A stretch of DNA of 64,000 bases, taken from NCBI RefSeq assembly GCF_964340395.1, contig NC_135553.1, forward strand, positions 23,431,949 to 23,495,948, given 5' to 3'. Below the pieces are notes generated by a model. It worked only from the letters and a program-made list of their open reading frames with translations, had not been told where the DNA came from and searched no databases. A program made the translations under genes and the position numbers. Positions 22,701-37,741 of the stretch are shown in pieces. Position 1 is the first letter of the stretch; every line of letters begins with the position of its first letter. The stretch comes from Glandiceps talaboti. Its lineage: Eukaryota > Hemichordata > Enteropneusta > Spengelidae.

Positions 22701-25700
22701 GACCATTTATCTCAAGGTAATAAGCACATAGGAGTCATAGGTGCATTGTGCATCCCAAAAATCCGTATATCCGCTAATATGTCCCATGATGCAATGGTGG
22801 GCCAGTGTGACAACAATAGAGACGACATAGAATTTCTATTTGGTGTTTCTTGGCAATCGCACAAAAGTTATGTGAAATCATAAAACAGAAAGTTCAGTCA
22901 GACTTGTTTCTGACTTCAGTACATTTGTATCGATTACAAAACTTACATAATTTTAGGTGATCAAATAGCACCTCGGTAGCATAACCCTCCTTGTCAAGAC
23001 TCAGACCACGTTCTTTTAGTGTTCTGAGGTGAAGACAAAGAGATTGGGGGTATTGTGATAATAACGCCAGTGGTCGTCCCATTTAAACCTTTGCAGGAAA
23101 TACTCAAAATGTCTGAGAAAATGTGAAATGCATAATAAGGGCTTCTTTTTTGTTTTCTACAAGATTTCAAAGTTGAGTAAGTTCATAATCAATAGTACTC
23201 AATAAATGATTTCTAAAGACAGATAAAAATCTGGAAAGAGTTTTCGTTCAATAAAAATCCCTTATAATAGTTAGGTCTTGCTGTAAGTGAGTACTTCTTT
23301 CTAGTCATACATGTTCGTAAAATTTCCTATTGTTAAAGACATCAAGCTATAAATGCTTGTTATACCCCTACTTGTGCTGTACACGGGATGGCTGTCACTA
23401 CCGTTGAGGGCGTTGGTTCATCAAGAACCAAACTTCACCCAGTGCAGGTATGTAAACCGTTTTTAACGCTTCACCAACACCACATAATGTCAGACCTATT
23501 TCAAAACAGATATTGCAATATTGGAATATCATATCGTCCGCTTTCAGAATCATTTTAGGAGTCAAGTGCCGAAATTGTTTGACTCATTCCTTTTTTTTTA
23601 ATGATTTGAAATTTATTTCTTGCAATTTTCTCATAACTAGTCTGTAACATATATAAACAGTGCAGCGTTGACTTTGAACATAATGCTGCATTTATAAAAT
23701 GTAAAATGAACTTGAAGGACTACTACCCATTTCAATTCTTGTAAATATTGCACTGATGAAAGATCATAGATTTGTTTTGCCCCACTATAACATGAACTGT
23801 TTGAATGCCTTCACGCTCCTATTACACGTAATGTAGAGGATGTACGATGTTGTCCCCTACTTATCACACTATCTTGTATATATTAATGAAAAAGCTATAC
23901 CACAACACCAAGAACACGGTGTATGACCTCCAATTCCATATGTTATATATGGTTCGTTATAGGAACGTCTTGCAAAGACTCATGGACTGCAATGTGGCTT
24001 TTGCACACCTGGTATTGTAATGTCAATGTATGCTTTACTACGAAGTAATACCGAACCCGTTACCAAGGAAATAGAGGGCGCCATCAAAGGCAACTTGTGT
24101 CGATGTACAGGTTATCGAACTATACTTGGCGGGCTTAATACTTTTGCAGTGGTAAAAACCTTTTTTTTCTTCATTTTATTTTAACAATTATTGTGTCAGA
24201 AGCTATTATTTAATATTGCAGGCAAAATTATACTCAAATCTAACATTACATGCAATAAATCTACTCAATGACAAATGGAAAGTAGTAGGACGGCCCAATT
24301 ACCGTGACAGGACTTTCATTTCATTTACATGTTCTTCATTAGAATGGCTGTTGTGGTAATCCATCTGCTTGTGGTTTGGCCTCTGACAAGGATAAAAACG
24401 TAAGTGTAAATTTAACTATTAACATTTTAAATAGTCTCCACGATAACTGTGATTTTAACAATTCTAGTTTATAATGAATGTAAAGTTATTCGTTTATCAA
24501 ACCTATAGATGTCATGCACTATATCTGTAATGAGTTTAGAAATGGTGCTGTGCTGTACAATTTTTTTCATTTCCCCCGACTTTTGTTGGTTTTAGGTGGA
24601 ATGTGGCGACATCAAAGCAAGTGATTTTGTGCCGTATGATCCATCACAAGAACCTATATTTCCACCAGAACTACAGGTAAATATATAGGGCCAAGGAGAA
24701 ACTATATATAGTGTGAAAGTTTATCAAATATATCCTATCGCAAATCGTATTGTGAAAACAGGAGGTGGTGTACCTCAGTAAGTTTTAGCCGTTGTTATGA
24801 ACACCACGGCTGTTATAGTACTATACACGTGATTCTTCGACAGTCACTATAAATAAATTTTAGATAGAGAATATGGTATGACGTATACGGTATATTATAT
24901 GCAGCGCTTGGGGGAAATTTGTCTGTAGGTGACCCTGTCTGAATTTAGCCAGGTTTAATATGTCGAGTTCATTACAGTACGTTTACTATAAGTTGATAAA
25001 AACAGCGAAGAAAACAACATATACCTTGGCCGTGACCCTGAGAAGACAGTCATTCATATACTAACAACAGATTCTTCAACGTATGGGAAAAAAACAATCA
25101 AACAGTATTAGTACGGAATGAAATATTGAATTTAAGGACACTTGCTTTAAAAATCAATTGATGTTTCATCACATACTGTTACAGTAGCAGGATTTTGTGG
25201 TACCAGAGAAAATCAAAGTTGGTCAATTCTCAATCCAAAAGTTTGTAGGTAAAGAAATTTAATCAATCTTCACCATAACAATACTATTTCTTTTAAACAA
25301 AGCTGGACGGCCTATACAACTCCTCTACTGTACGTTTTATCGGCAAGTCTATTACATGGATTAGACCGGTAACCCTGGCTGAATTACTGAGATTCAAGTC
25401 GGAGATCCCTGGATCTAGACTGGTGGTCGGTAATGCTGAAGTCGGTAGGTAGACTACTACTAGACGACCAAAGTGTTGATACACACTAGATGAGTAAATG
25501 CAACTAGGTGCATTTGATAATCACATAGTGACTGTAACACTAATATTCTCTTAACATGGAAAGTGATAAGACTATCTAATTATTTGTTTCTTGTGACATT
25601 TACAACCGCCAAAACCAAATGTCAAATTCCAAAACGGAAGTACAAAGAGAGATTAACGATTAACGCAGAGAATAAATCAGAGAGATAACATACAATTGTG

Positions 25701-27189
25701 TAATACACACGGCCATTCAGCCTCATCAGGTCCACATACCTAGTATTTGATACCACTACTTTCGTATTTTATCCGTCTTAGTTTTTGAGATGAGAAAACA
25801 ACACACGGAGCCATTAACATTGTTATCAGCTCGTCACATACCAGAGTTAAACAAGATTGAGATTACTGATGATGTCATCATATTTGGTGCATCAGTTTCG
25901 ATGACGAGTGTACAACAAACATTACAGAGAAGAGTGGAAGACATACCAAGTAAGCAGATATTATTATATTATTGCCCAAATCTCGGACCACTATAATAGA
26001 AAAGTGGTCTGAGCCCAATATGAGCGATAATTCCGGAAGATCTGATGGTAATCTACCTGACCTGAGGAGGGCGGATAACATTCCGGATGCAAATTTCGAT
26101 TTATATGAAGGGATCTTTGTTTCATATATTACCCGTGGGCAATATGAACTTCATCCGGGAAGTATTCCGAAAATACCCGGATATTTATATCTGAATGCTG
26201 CACGAGTTTACTTAGGCTCATCGTAATGACCCTTTCAATATATAGCATTTTTCACAGTCAATATTTTAGTAACACATTCACTTCCGTGCCAGAGTTGAAA
26301 TGAAAAACAACGGTTCACCTTTCCTGTAATGAAGCAAAATGCAAAGATGATGACCCCCCCCCCCTCCATTTTGTAAATAGTTGAAGCCATCTCTGTTGTA
26401 CCGTAATAGTTGTCTGATGCCTTAGAAGCACATTATTAGTAAACAGAGAGGAGAATTTCTTATACTAGCCTAAGAATAAACTTTAAACATACCTTATACA
26501 GTGCAACTTGTCAGTGAGTTTCAATCTTTTATAAATTCAAAAAACAAACATTACAAATTAATGATATATATTTTATACGCTGGGAATTTTATCATTGTTT
26601 TTTTCTTATTTTAAACAATTATGTATAGTTTGCTTCAAATATCACAGTCGTACTCTTACCTTGAAGAAGGTTTTCTGTATAAGACTGAAACGTTGAATTA
26701 AAGATTGCGCTCTACCACTGCGGTATAGAGCACTGTCTTAGCAGATTGATACTCACCGAGTTATATATATATCACAACTGAATGGGTTTCCTTTCTTTGA
26801 TACCAAACTTTTTGTAGATTCTGATATTTTATTTATTCATATATCTATTAAGTGTATGCCCCTATCGTTATCAATTTTCTATCTATTATGAAATTATTAT
26901 CAATATGTTTGTTTTTTTGTGTGTCTAACTTTTCCTTTCATCTTTAGAACACAAAGCAAGGGTATACGCTTCCTTGATTGAAACATTCGAAGATTTTGGT
27001 GATGTGCAGATTAAAAATGTGGCGGTGAGTTCTTAACGATATCATGGCATGAATGGAAAAACGGTTAACGTGAATTTCAACTACTATCATAACCGACATA
27101 AAGTAAAAACATGCCATTGAACACACACCGATATATATATTTATTTATATATCCATTTTACTCACCCCATCCCGCGGATATTTGAATGG

Positions 27190-27257
<68 letters not shown>

Positions 27258-27322
27258 TTGGTAGTACTGGAACTCTTTCTTGGGTGTAACTCGGAGTTTC
27301 ACGCATATTGCGATCATCAGAC

Positions 27323-27384
<62 letters not shown>

Positions 27385-27527
27385 TTGGTAGTACTGGAAC
27401 TCTTTCTTGGGTGTAACTCGGAGTTTCACGCATATTGCGATCATCAGACACTCCGCTCTGCCACTGCGGTTACGCTCTGCCACTGCGGTATAGAGCACTG
27501 TCTTATAGCAGATTGATACTCACCGAG

Positions 27528-27612
<85 letters not shown>

Positions 27613-28856
27613 GGTTTGTCGCATTAGTTACATTTGACGTTAGCATACTTTATATACTTTATAACTTGTTGTACGAGAAACTATCTCATTGAATGTAATA
27701 TCGTAACGAAACCATGCATATATTAAGAGAATTTAATGTCTCATCTCAACGTGAATAAACCTGATTATCAAGTTGATACATACATTTTATCTATCATATT
27801 CATACATTAGGGCATTGGTAGCCACATCATGACAGCAAGTCCCCTATCCGATGTTATTCCTCTGTTAATGGCTGCCGGAGTCAAAGTCACGGTTCAGTCA
27901 CACGAAGGTAAAAGACATTAAATTTCACACAATCACTTAACTTTCTCTGACACGTGGGGACCTTATAGCAATAATCTCTGACGTCAGAACACGATAGTGG
28001 TCTGAGCTATACAACAAGTGATCTTCTTGATTCGTGAGTTTACAAGAGTCCATATTATAAAACGTGTTACGTTAAAATCAAAAAGTTTGTTTTGAAAATC
28101 GTGTTTCTGACATGGTCATCATAACCATAGTTCTGGTACATAAAAGCTTTTATGTAAAATTAGCATATTTCATCATACAGGCGGTTGTCGTGAGCTCACA
28201 CTGGACAACACTTTCTTCACCGGCTACAGACAAACGTGTCTGAAGGGGAACGAGATACTCGTGAATGTCAGCATTCCAACTACAAAGGAGGTATCTAATT
28301 TTCATTATTCAGTTAGTCATTATTTTGTAATTAGAGTGTTCTACCTTTTCAAGGTTCGACAAACAGGACGACTTCGTAATAATAAAATTGTCTTTGTATG
28401 ACTAACAGGTCATTTACAATCACATAATTGTTTGTTTTATTTTCTGATGGCTAGAGGCACTCCTCGTTATCTCTTCGTATGTGTAAAACCTGTTTGTGAA
28501 CTCATACTTGTAATATCGCTGATAGAATTGCTTTTTCTCCAAGTTGTGCATACTCATTATGAAATGCCTTTGGGGTCCTTCCATATACACACATTGACAT
28601 ATTATCTTTATTCTTAGAATGAGTATTTTGCTGGGTACAAAATAAAAAATCAGGTACATCGTAATGACAAAAATGCTGCAACGGTGAATGCTGGGATGAG
28701 AGTTACATTCAAGGACAGCTCTGACTCTATAAAAGATGCTAGTCTTGCTTTTGGTGGAACTGGACCTACAGTTGTCATAGCAACTGATATATCTGACAAG
28801 ATGTCTGGCAGGTATGGGCTTAGAAATACAGATTCTTTTCAATTGGCGACTTACCA

Positions 28857-28917
<61 letters not shown>

Positions 28918-29263
28918 GCCTGAATCATTATCCACCCATCCTTCCACCCACCCATCTAGCTGAGTTTTGTTTTCCGACGTCGTTCATCGTATAATAATTG
29001 AGATCTGTTCATTAGAAATATATACACGACCAAGGCTATTTCTCCAGAATTGCAAAGTGATCGATCAAATTATTTCATTTTATTCTAGGAAGTGGAACAA
29101 TGAACTCCTGGAAGATATCTTATCATTGCTTGGCAAAGAACTTCCGTTGTCATCGGACGGGGGGATGGTAGACTATCGAAGATCATTACTGCAAAGTTTC
29201 TTCTTCAAATTTTATCTCAAAGTAGACAATCTACAATGTCAGGTATGTCACGACTTACCATGC

Positions 29264-29300
<37 letters not shown>

Positions 29301-29307
29301 GGGTATT

Positions 29308-29339
<32 letters not shown>

Positions 29340-31931
29340 TGTATGTATGTATGTATGTATATGTATGTATGCATGTATGCATGTATGCATGTATGTATGT
29401 ATGTATGTATGTATGTATGTATGTATGTGTGTGTATGTGTGTATGATTTATTTTTTGAAAACACATACATACTCAACAGGTGGAAGACAGTTCAAGCAAT
29501 GCATCTCAATCGCCTGACGCCTATCAATCTGCTATAAAACCTATCGATGCTCCATCAAAGGTTGGAACACAGCTATATCGGGTAGGTAACATTGAAATGG
29601 CAATTTTACTAGTATATTCACTTTCAAAGGATGACAAAGACATTAGGTTTCCAATTAGCTTTCCCACTGATCATTGGTAGGTGATGTGTCATTCGTAATT
29701 AGATAATAAATATGATATGATTGGCAGTTATTAAAACGTGACTTGATACAATGTATTCACCACGTCTTAATAATACTTATTTGAGAGGTGAAACTACTGC
29801 AGAATCTATATCTAAAGCCCCATTTTACGATTGCCATCCTATGTCACATTCGGCAGTGTAATACAGAGATTTTTCATAACATGTTCAGCATTCTTAAGCT
29901 CCGATGACCTTCAATGACGCTTATCTTTCAAGTAATATTTGGAATCTCTGATCATCCCAACGTCAATAACATTCGGCAAACCTTAGTCTGGTCTTTAGCT
30001 AGTGTAAGACTTCATGTGAACATTTCCCATTAGATTGTTTATCTCATCTTGCCATCTCGCTATTCTTTTAGACTGTGCCAGATGATCAACCATCTTTTGA
30101 CTCTGTTGGCCGACCTCTTATGAGTGAATCTGGCATACAATGTGTCACTGGTGAAGCCGTGTTCTGTGATGACATACCACTTGAGCCAGGTACCACATAC
30201 ATAGAATTGAGAGAGATTTGTTGTTGTTAGCGTTCCATGTAAGCGACAGCAGTGTAGATGAGCACAAACAATTAATGATGAATCTTTCAGGCTGTGTCAC
30301 ACGTTTAATTTGAAGTTAGTATCCCCCCCCCCCCAAGGTCTTTCGTTACCCCTTTCCAAGCACTTTCCTTCCCACTTGTCCTATATATGATATATATGTT
30401 ATCATTTATCTACAATCTACTCAGATTTCAAATTTTCTTTAAGTTCAGAGAACGAGACAAGTCTTGCTGCTAGCAATCGGTTTGAAATTGATTGTAAGGA
30501 AGTATAAAATCTTGTGCAAGCATTACAACATTTGAAACTTTATTTCAGTATCCGAGACTCGCTTTTACATTTATTTGTGTCCCTTTATACCTTCTATACT
30601 TGTTTGTGTCACTTGATACACGTTCCTGACATGTACACACGGTGTATTTAAATCCAGCAAATTCATTTACCCTATCTCACCATCACTGTAATCTTGTTAA
30701 TGCAATATTAGGATAAGTCAACTTTTTAAAACTTTCACTGTGTTTATTCACTGAAATGGCTACAACTACTTCTATGCCCTTTTTCAGGAGAGTTGCACCT
30801 TGCACTTGTCATGAGTACTAAGCCCCATGCGAAGATTATGTAAGTTTGCCGTTAAGTTATAAAGGAAAGATTTGAAATATTGGCTAGAATAACTAACTAT
30901 CCTTCTTGTATCCACAATTAATTACACTTTAAGGCTATCTTTTAGTTACATGTAATAACGTGGAAATGTTAACGATATAAATTTCGTTCGACTGTTTATA
31001 TACTTTCCTCAAATGCTTTCCACGAACGCGATCTCTGAACAAAGCAGTTGATGGTTACACCGGTTTGGTGTAGTGTTTTAGATATTCATATGTCTATTGT
31101 AGGTGTTCAATATTTATGTAGATTCTAAATATTGTACTTTCTTAACTTTACAGCAACATAGATTACACTGAAGCGTTGGCATTGAAAGGGGTTCACGCAT
31201 TTGTTGGAGCTAGCGACGTTACAGGAAAGAACGATTTCAAAATAATAACAACAGCCTTTGATGAGGAGATATTTGCTACAAATGAGGTGGGTAGTTACCC
31301 TCTTAAAATGTTGCTATCATGTTGCTAAGGAGATTTGCTTTCCTAAGTACAGTTGTCTCTTTGTAAATTGTATGCACACATAATTCACGTGTATTTATAC
31401 ATACTTGTACACAACAGTTTGAGGTCACTACCATAACCTTCCATTTTGCTATATAAATCTCTGTAATTTGAACCGTTCTGCCGTTTATTGGTGAAAGAAG
31501 TGGATCTACACAGAATGCCTTGTCGAGTTGTATTCCTATTAATACCATATAATATATGATAACACGGTACTGTTAAAATGAAGTTATTTATAATATATGG
31601 TTTCCAAGGATACCCGAAGAAACACAGAATGGCGCTCTCAAGTGTACTTTTGCTTGTTTCTTAGGTGAAACATGTCGGGCAGCCAATTGGAGGTATTCTT
31701 GCCGAGAGTTTTGCCCTAGCACGCAAAGCAGCATTGATGGTAAAAATAGATTACGAAGATATGGAATGCATAATTACTGTAGAGGTAAGATAGAGTCTGT
31801 GGTTTCGAGTCTACGTAATAATCTATTATCCATCAGAAATTACCCTGTGTGTGTATGTGTGTGTGTATGTGTATGTGTGTGTGTGTCTGTCTGTCTGTCT
31901 GTATGTATGTATGTATGTATGTATGTATGTA

Positions 31932-31964
<33 letters not shown>

Positions 31965-34900
31965 GTCTATGTCTGTGTGTGTGCACGCACTCGTGTGTGT
32001 GTGAGTGAGTGAGTGAGTGAGTGAGTGAGTCTGTTTCTCTTTTTGTGACGGAAGGCAGTATGCGTTATAAAACTACATTTTTCTTCTAATTAACGCTTCC
32101 GTTAATTCATTGTTCAAATTTCGTATTTGGAATACTGATGAGCGAAGGACAGTCTTGCTATTGATATTTTTTATATGACGACATTAGTCGTGCAACTATC
32201 CTATTCATCTTGATAGCGTGTCATGATTATGATATGTAGTTGTGTGTCTCTTCAGTAACCGTCCTTGTCTCATGATTTGTATTATCAAAAGTGTACATCT
32301 GGTCTCTAACTCTTTGGATGCTAGACAACTTGCTTATTCAGATCAGAAAGCCAGGTACCATACCCGTCATCTGTTTTCTTAATTCTAATTCTTGGTAGAT
32401 CCACAGGGAGAAGCGACCATGTGATTGATCGATCGATCGATTTACTGATTGATTTATTATTTGGTTATATGATTGATCTATTAAATGATCAATGTTTGTG
32501 GTGAAATTAAATAAAACTTATTTTGTGTGTGATATTGATCAATTGACTCACTGATTTTTGTGGTGATAAAAGTTTTTTCTTCTTTCCCTGGCTACTTTTC
32601 TCTCTTTCAGCTGTATATAATTCAGCCGTTTATAGATTTAATAAAGACACCCTTTTCATTCTTCTCTTATCTAAATTAAAACACCCCTAACCTTATTATT
32701 GCCACGAGGTCAGTTACATTAACAGTTTGCTTTATCTCTTATCTTCTGGAGATTATCACACTCATTTATGCAATAACTAGTATTGTTAGTGTATGTTTGA
32801 GTGTTTGCCCGGTGCTCCCTGTGGTCTCAGACCACTATTCGTTAGTAGTTCGAGCTGTGGTGGATCCTTTGTACAAAACGACAGGACATAAGTATGGACA
32901 ATTCAACGAGGCACGTTTTGTACTAATACCATGGCTCCCTTTGTGATTAATGACTTGATGATATTCAGTATACACTACTACATCTTACTCTCACATATAC
33001 ACCGGCATTCAGATCACATTGGTCGCACCATAGTGATAAGTGTATGATTCATCGCTGTACGATATGAACGATGATTTCAGATCACTAAGCGTGGTGTAGA
33101 TACTGTATTTGCGCCTTTGCCGATTACTTGATCAGATCAGATCTAGAATGACGACCAATTTCATCTCTATCCGGTACTGTCTTGATTATTTCACATAGGA
33201 CGCAATACAGAAAGACTCTTATTTAGAACCTACCGTGCATATTGAAAATGGTAATGTCGGTGTTGAGTTCGAACAGTCTGATAACGTCATCGAAGGAGAA
33301 GTTCAAATTGGTGGACAAAGCCATTTCTATATGGAAACACAGTCTTGTATTGCCAAACCACAGGAACGGGATGAAATGCTTGTTATTGTCTCCAGTCAAA
33401 ATCTCGCGGGATTACAGGTATTTGGGCAATTTTTTATAATAATAGAAAGACTGGCAGTATGTAGAATAAAAGATTCTTTATTACTCAGACTCGACTGTGA
33501 GATATACACCGTGTCATTCAGCCCAATCTAGTCGTCTCTTAGTGCTGACAGAGAGGGCGACATGACACGTCATATCATATAAACTAAATAATTACGTCCG
33601 ATATGCAAATATTACACATGTGCTTGAAAAATGTTTTAATGCTTGAAAACGTAAATTTTAAGCGTTTTCAGATTTAACAATTATCATTATTATAAAATAC
33701 TCGACGAGGTAATACCCGAAGTGTACGTGTATTAATTTTATCAGGCTGCTGTTACGATTTCAATTGACATTTTGTACTTTAATAGTGTTGTTGGGTATTC
33801 CTGTCATATTAATTATATCTCAGAATACAGCATCATATTTCTAATTATAATGCCTTTAATCAAAAGAGATTATAGATTATAGAATAACGAGACATCGTAT
33901 CTGTAAGCTATGTAAAAGGAAACGTTTTCCCAAATAAATTTCGTTCGTTCATTCATTCATTCATTCATTCATTCATTCATTCATTCATTTATTCACACAG
34001 GCCGACTTCTGCTGCAAAAAAATGTTAAACTTGATTCATATATAAAACGTATTTGTTGTTATTTTATTTGCGGACTCAGACATCACGTAGAGGTATCCCC
34101 GTATGTTGCCACATACACAGAGTAGACTACCATTTACTAAATACAACAACTTTATGTATGAATGAATTCAGCCACTTACAGTGTATGTGTTTTTTGTTTC
34201 ATTTTAGTCACAAGTTGCAAGCGCTCTTGGCGTATCCCTTAACAAGGTAACCTGCAAAGTTCGTCGCCTGGGAGGAGGTTTCGGTGGCAAATTATTCAGT
34301 AACTATGGTACCACTGCTGCATGTGCCGTTGCGGCAAAAAAGTTAGTACCGTCTACAATACTAGTGTATGTTCCTGTTTGTATATGCAGCATACAAATAT
34401 TTTTACCTGCAATAAAGAAAGGTTATGGAAATAGCTTTATGGTCCGTCGAAGTAAATTTTAATTTCCATTATCACTGATGTCACATATGAAGAATGCAAG
34501 CTTCAAAGTTCATATAATCATAAGCTGGTGATTAAATTTCCAGAAAATACTTTCACAAGTGTAAATAAACAAGTCACGTGTCCTATGAAGCCGCTTAATG
34601 TAGTTTATACCTCTGATCATGGCAAGAAGACATCGAGAATAAAAATCGTGAACTTAACGAGTGGTCACTGATTAAAAAAAGAACGAAGTATACAAAAAAA
34701 ATAAGTAAATCTAAATATCTAATTAATATAAGTTTATAACTCCGATGTTTTAGAAGTGGAAAACCCGTACGCTTGATTCTGACCAGGCAGGAAGATATGC
34801 AAATTATTGGTACACGTCATCCAGCCGTAGTAAGATACAAAGTTGGGTTTTCTACACACGGTCAGCTACGAGTCCTGCAAGCAAACGTTTTCCTAAATGG

Positions 34901-35715
34901 TGGTGCTACAGCTAACCTTTCACCTTTTGTAAGTGTGCTCAGTTTGTATTTGATTTAGCGTCAAAATCTTTATTATTACCGAACACGCGCAACTCCAGAA
35001 ACTGCATTCAAAGTTCTTCTTCAATTTTGATGTGATAATAAAAGGTTCGGAGACAGCGGAAACACCAAACAATGTCAATTAATGTTGTCCTCCTTTAGAT
35101 TTTTTACCCCAATATTTTTCTTTGTTCAGCCAAGGAACATATTAGTGAAGAGGCCTTGATGATTAAGTGAGAAAACTCTGTCAATAAGCGTCCCATTATA
35201 ATTTGTCAACTTTCGAGGCATGTTGTAAAAGAACGACAGATGGCAGAAAAAAAGTGAGACACGCTTTTGTTATGTGTGAAGTGAACATTATAAAACACCA
35301 AAGAAATGGAAAATCGGGTGACAAGTGGTCTCTTCCGAGGCATTTATATTGGCGCCTTGAGATAATCAAGACACCTCTATTCATACCTTAAACAAACTCT
35401 CACTTTCAGTCAAAGACAATAGAAAATACAATGGTATTTAAGAGGAGAGAAAAACCTTTCAGAAAATATATGGGTTGATGGTGTAAACTTTATTCATTGT
35501 TGGGAAACAATAACTTGAAAATATGTCACCCTTAAAATCTTCCCTTTGTGCATCTCCACCTTAATATGAGTCGCTAGACGAATGTTTCTCTGGGATGTGT
35601 AAAGTTGCAAATGTTTTGATGTCATTAGCACGTACAAGATTGAAAGTCGAGATGCACATTCGCTGACTGATTCTTGACTGTCAGACATGGTCATTTTTGT
35701 GAAACAATGGTTTTT

Positions 35716-35795
<80 letters not shown>

Positions 35796-37702
35796 TTTAT
35801 TGCATAGCAACATGCCATAGCAAGCATGGTAAAGCATACAAAAATAACAGAAATAAAGTGAATACAATAATTGTAATCCTATAACCAACTGCTGGAGGGC
35901 TGTTTACATGGTTAATAGAATTCAACTTTTATAATGTCAAAACATTCAAAATACATAATCACACCTCTTATTGTAAGCTATCCATATTAATAATAGAAAA
36001 AAACATGTTGTGCAACACATCGTTAAATTTTATTTTTATTTTTTTTTCACAGACGTTTCTGCTTGATCTGTATTACGTCATTTCATAATATTTGGTATTA
36101 CAGGTTCATGACCGATTATTGGGTCAACTTCACAACGCATACAACATTCCGACATTTGATATCACCTCTATAGCGTGTAAAACCAACATCCCACCTTGCA
36201 CCGCCATGAGAGGATTTGGCAGACCACAAGGCATAGTGATAATGGAGACAATTATGGAGCACGTTGCTCAGAAATGTGGTCTGTCACCGGAACATGTAAG
36301 TTCAGTCAATTTAATCCTATAAATGAGTACAAAAATGATTGACTAGTTTACAATTTGTACCTCTCCTTCGAGTTTCTTGGTCTAGCTGCTGTCTGGTTTG
36401 ATTACTAGAGTGTTTCCAATAGTATTAACCTTCCTATGACGTATCGTGCCACCGTTGCGGATGACAGAACACAATTTTCTGATATACGCAAAGTTTTGAT
36501 TTGACACGAGGTCACAGTGAATTCTCAGCTGTCATTAATTAATACTTAGACCAAATGTTTGCATATCACGAATAGTATTCTTCTGAGATGACAACATTAA
36601 GTTATTATATTCTCAACAGTGTCAAATAATGACTGATTACAGGCAGCTGGAAGAACAATGACGTGATCACATTGTCTAGCTAGTTTTCATACTTGTCAAT
36701 GTATTTGCATTGAATGAAGGCAACAACTCTTCCGTTTATTCATTTATGGTGCTAATAAATTTATCATCCAATCATTTGAGTATTGTATAATTTATGTTAA
36801 TAAGAAGTTAATGTTGGAATAAAGATGGATCGATTCACTTTAGAAGCAAGCGAGCTGAAGGCAACAGCTAGGCTTAGACCAGGAGCTTCGATCTGCTCCG
36901 TGGCTACTTCTACTAGTAAAACGATCCAAGTTAACCATGAACATTGTATGCAGTCTGAGTTAATTCCCTAAAGTCCCAGTGATCCCGAGTACAAAGTGGA
37001 AATAAGAAAGTAACACTGATGGAGAATTAACGTTAACAAGAGGGTCAACCCATTTGTTCCACCGCTCACGACCTTCTTTTGTTACACCATTGTTTGGTAT
37101 TTTCAGGTTCGTGAGATCAATTTATATAAAGAAGGTGACGTTGACAATTTTTTACAAGACATACCAGACGTCAACAACCTCAGGAGATGTTGGACTGAGT
37201 GCGTAAATAAAAGTGACTTTGAAAGAAGGAGACGAGAAGTTGATGTATTTAATAGGTAAGTGTACACTAATATAGCAACTATATATGTCTACTATGACAA
37301 TTTACGTGTAAATACTGTGTCATGGTTTAATACGTTTCTTTCCAAAGTTGTATAAATTCATTTTCAAATGTTCTCCTTACAAAATATGCATACATACATA
37401 CATACATACATACATACATACATACATACACATACATACATACATACATACATACATACATACATACATACATAAGTCCATTCAGCGACATGTTTTACAA
37501 TGTTTCAGTGAGAATCGTTGGAAGAAACGAGGCCTTGCTGTGGTTCCACAGAAAAGTCAAGTTGGTTTAGTTGGTACCTTTCTGAACCAGGTAAATATCT
37601 AGTCTATCCATACTACTTCAGACAAGCCACCATTGTTTTGAAATATCAAGTATAACAAGATGTAACTACCTATTCACCCACCGAAACAACAACAACAACA
37701 AC

Positions 37703-37741
<39 letters not shown>

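Larger units (their letters stand above)
27255..27540 (-). mobile_element. Penelope-like repeat with tandem hammerhead motifs
   Basis: Two copies of a unit of about 70 bases (27255-27327 and 27381-27453) are separated by a TA tract. The second is followed by the CACTGCGG...ACTCACCGAGT segment also found at 26720-26760. Read on the minus strand each unit holds a hammerhead-like core. Tandem hammerheads next to AT repeats are known from the terminal repeats of Penelope-like retroelements. No reverse transcriptase is present here. Confidence 0.5.

Noticed and set aside
22593-22883. 96-codon open frame in intron 3 of the oxidoreductase gene
   Set aside because: It lies inside an inverted-repeat element and has no family features.
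25188-25248. Possible extra exon between exons 7 and 8 of the oxidoreductase gene
   Set aside because: It has AG before and GTAAAG after, but its 61 nt would break the frame, and exons 7 and 8 join directly in phase with the expected family sequence.
27455-27490. tRNA A-box-like sequence (CGCAGTGGTAGAGC type) on the minus strand
   Set aside because: No B box or clover-leaf follows; it is part of the Penelope-like repeat unit also seen at 26720.
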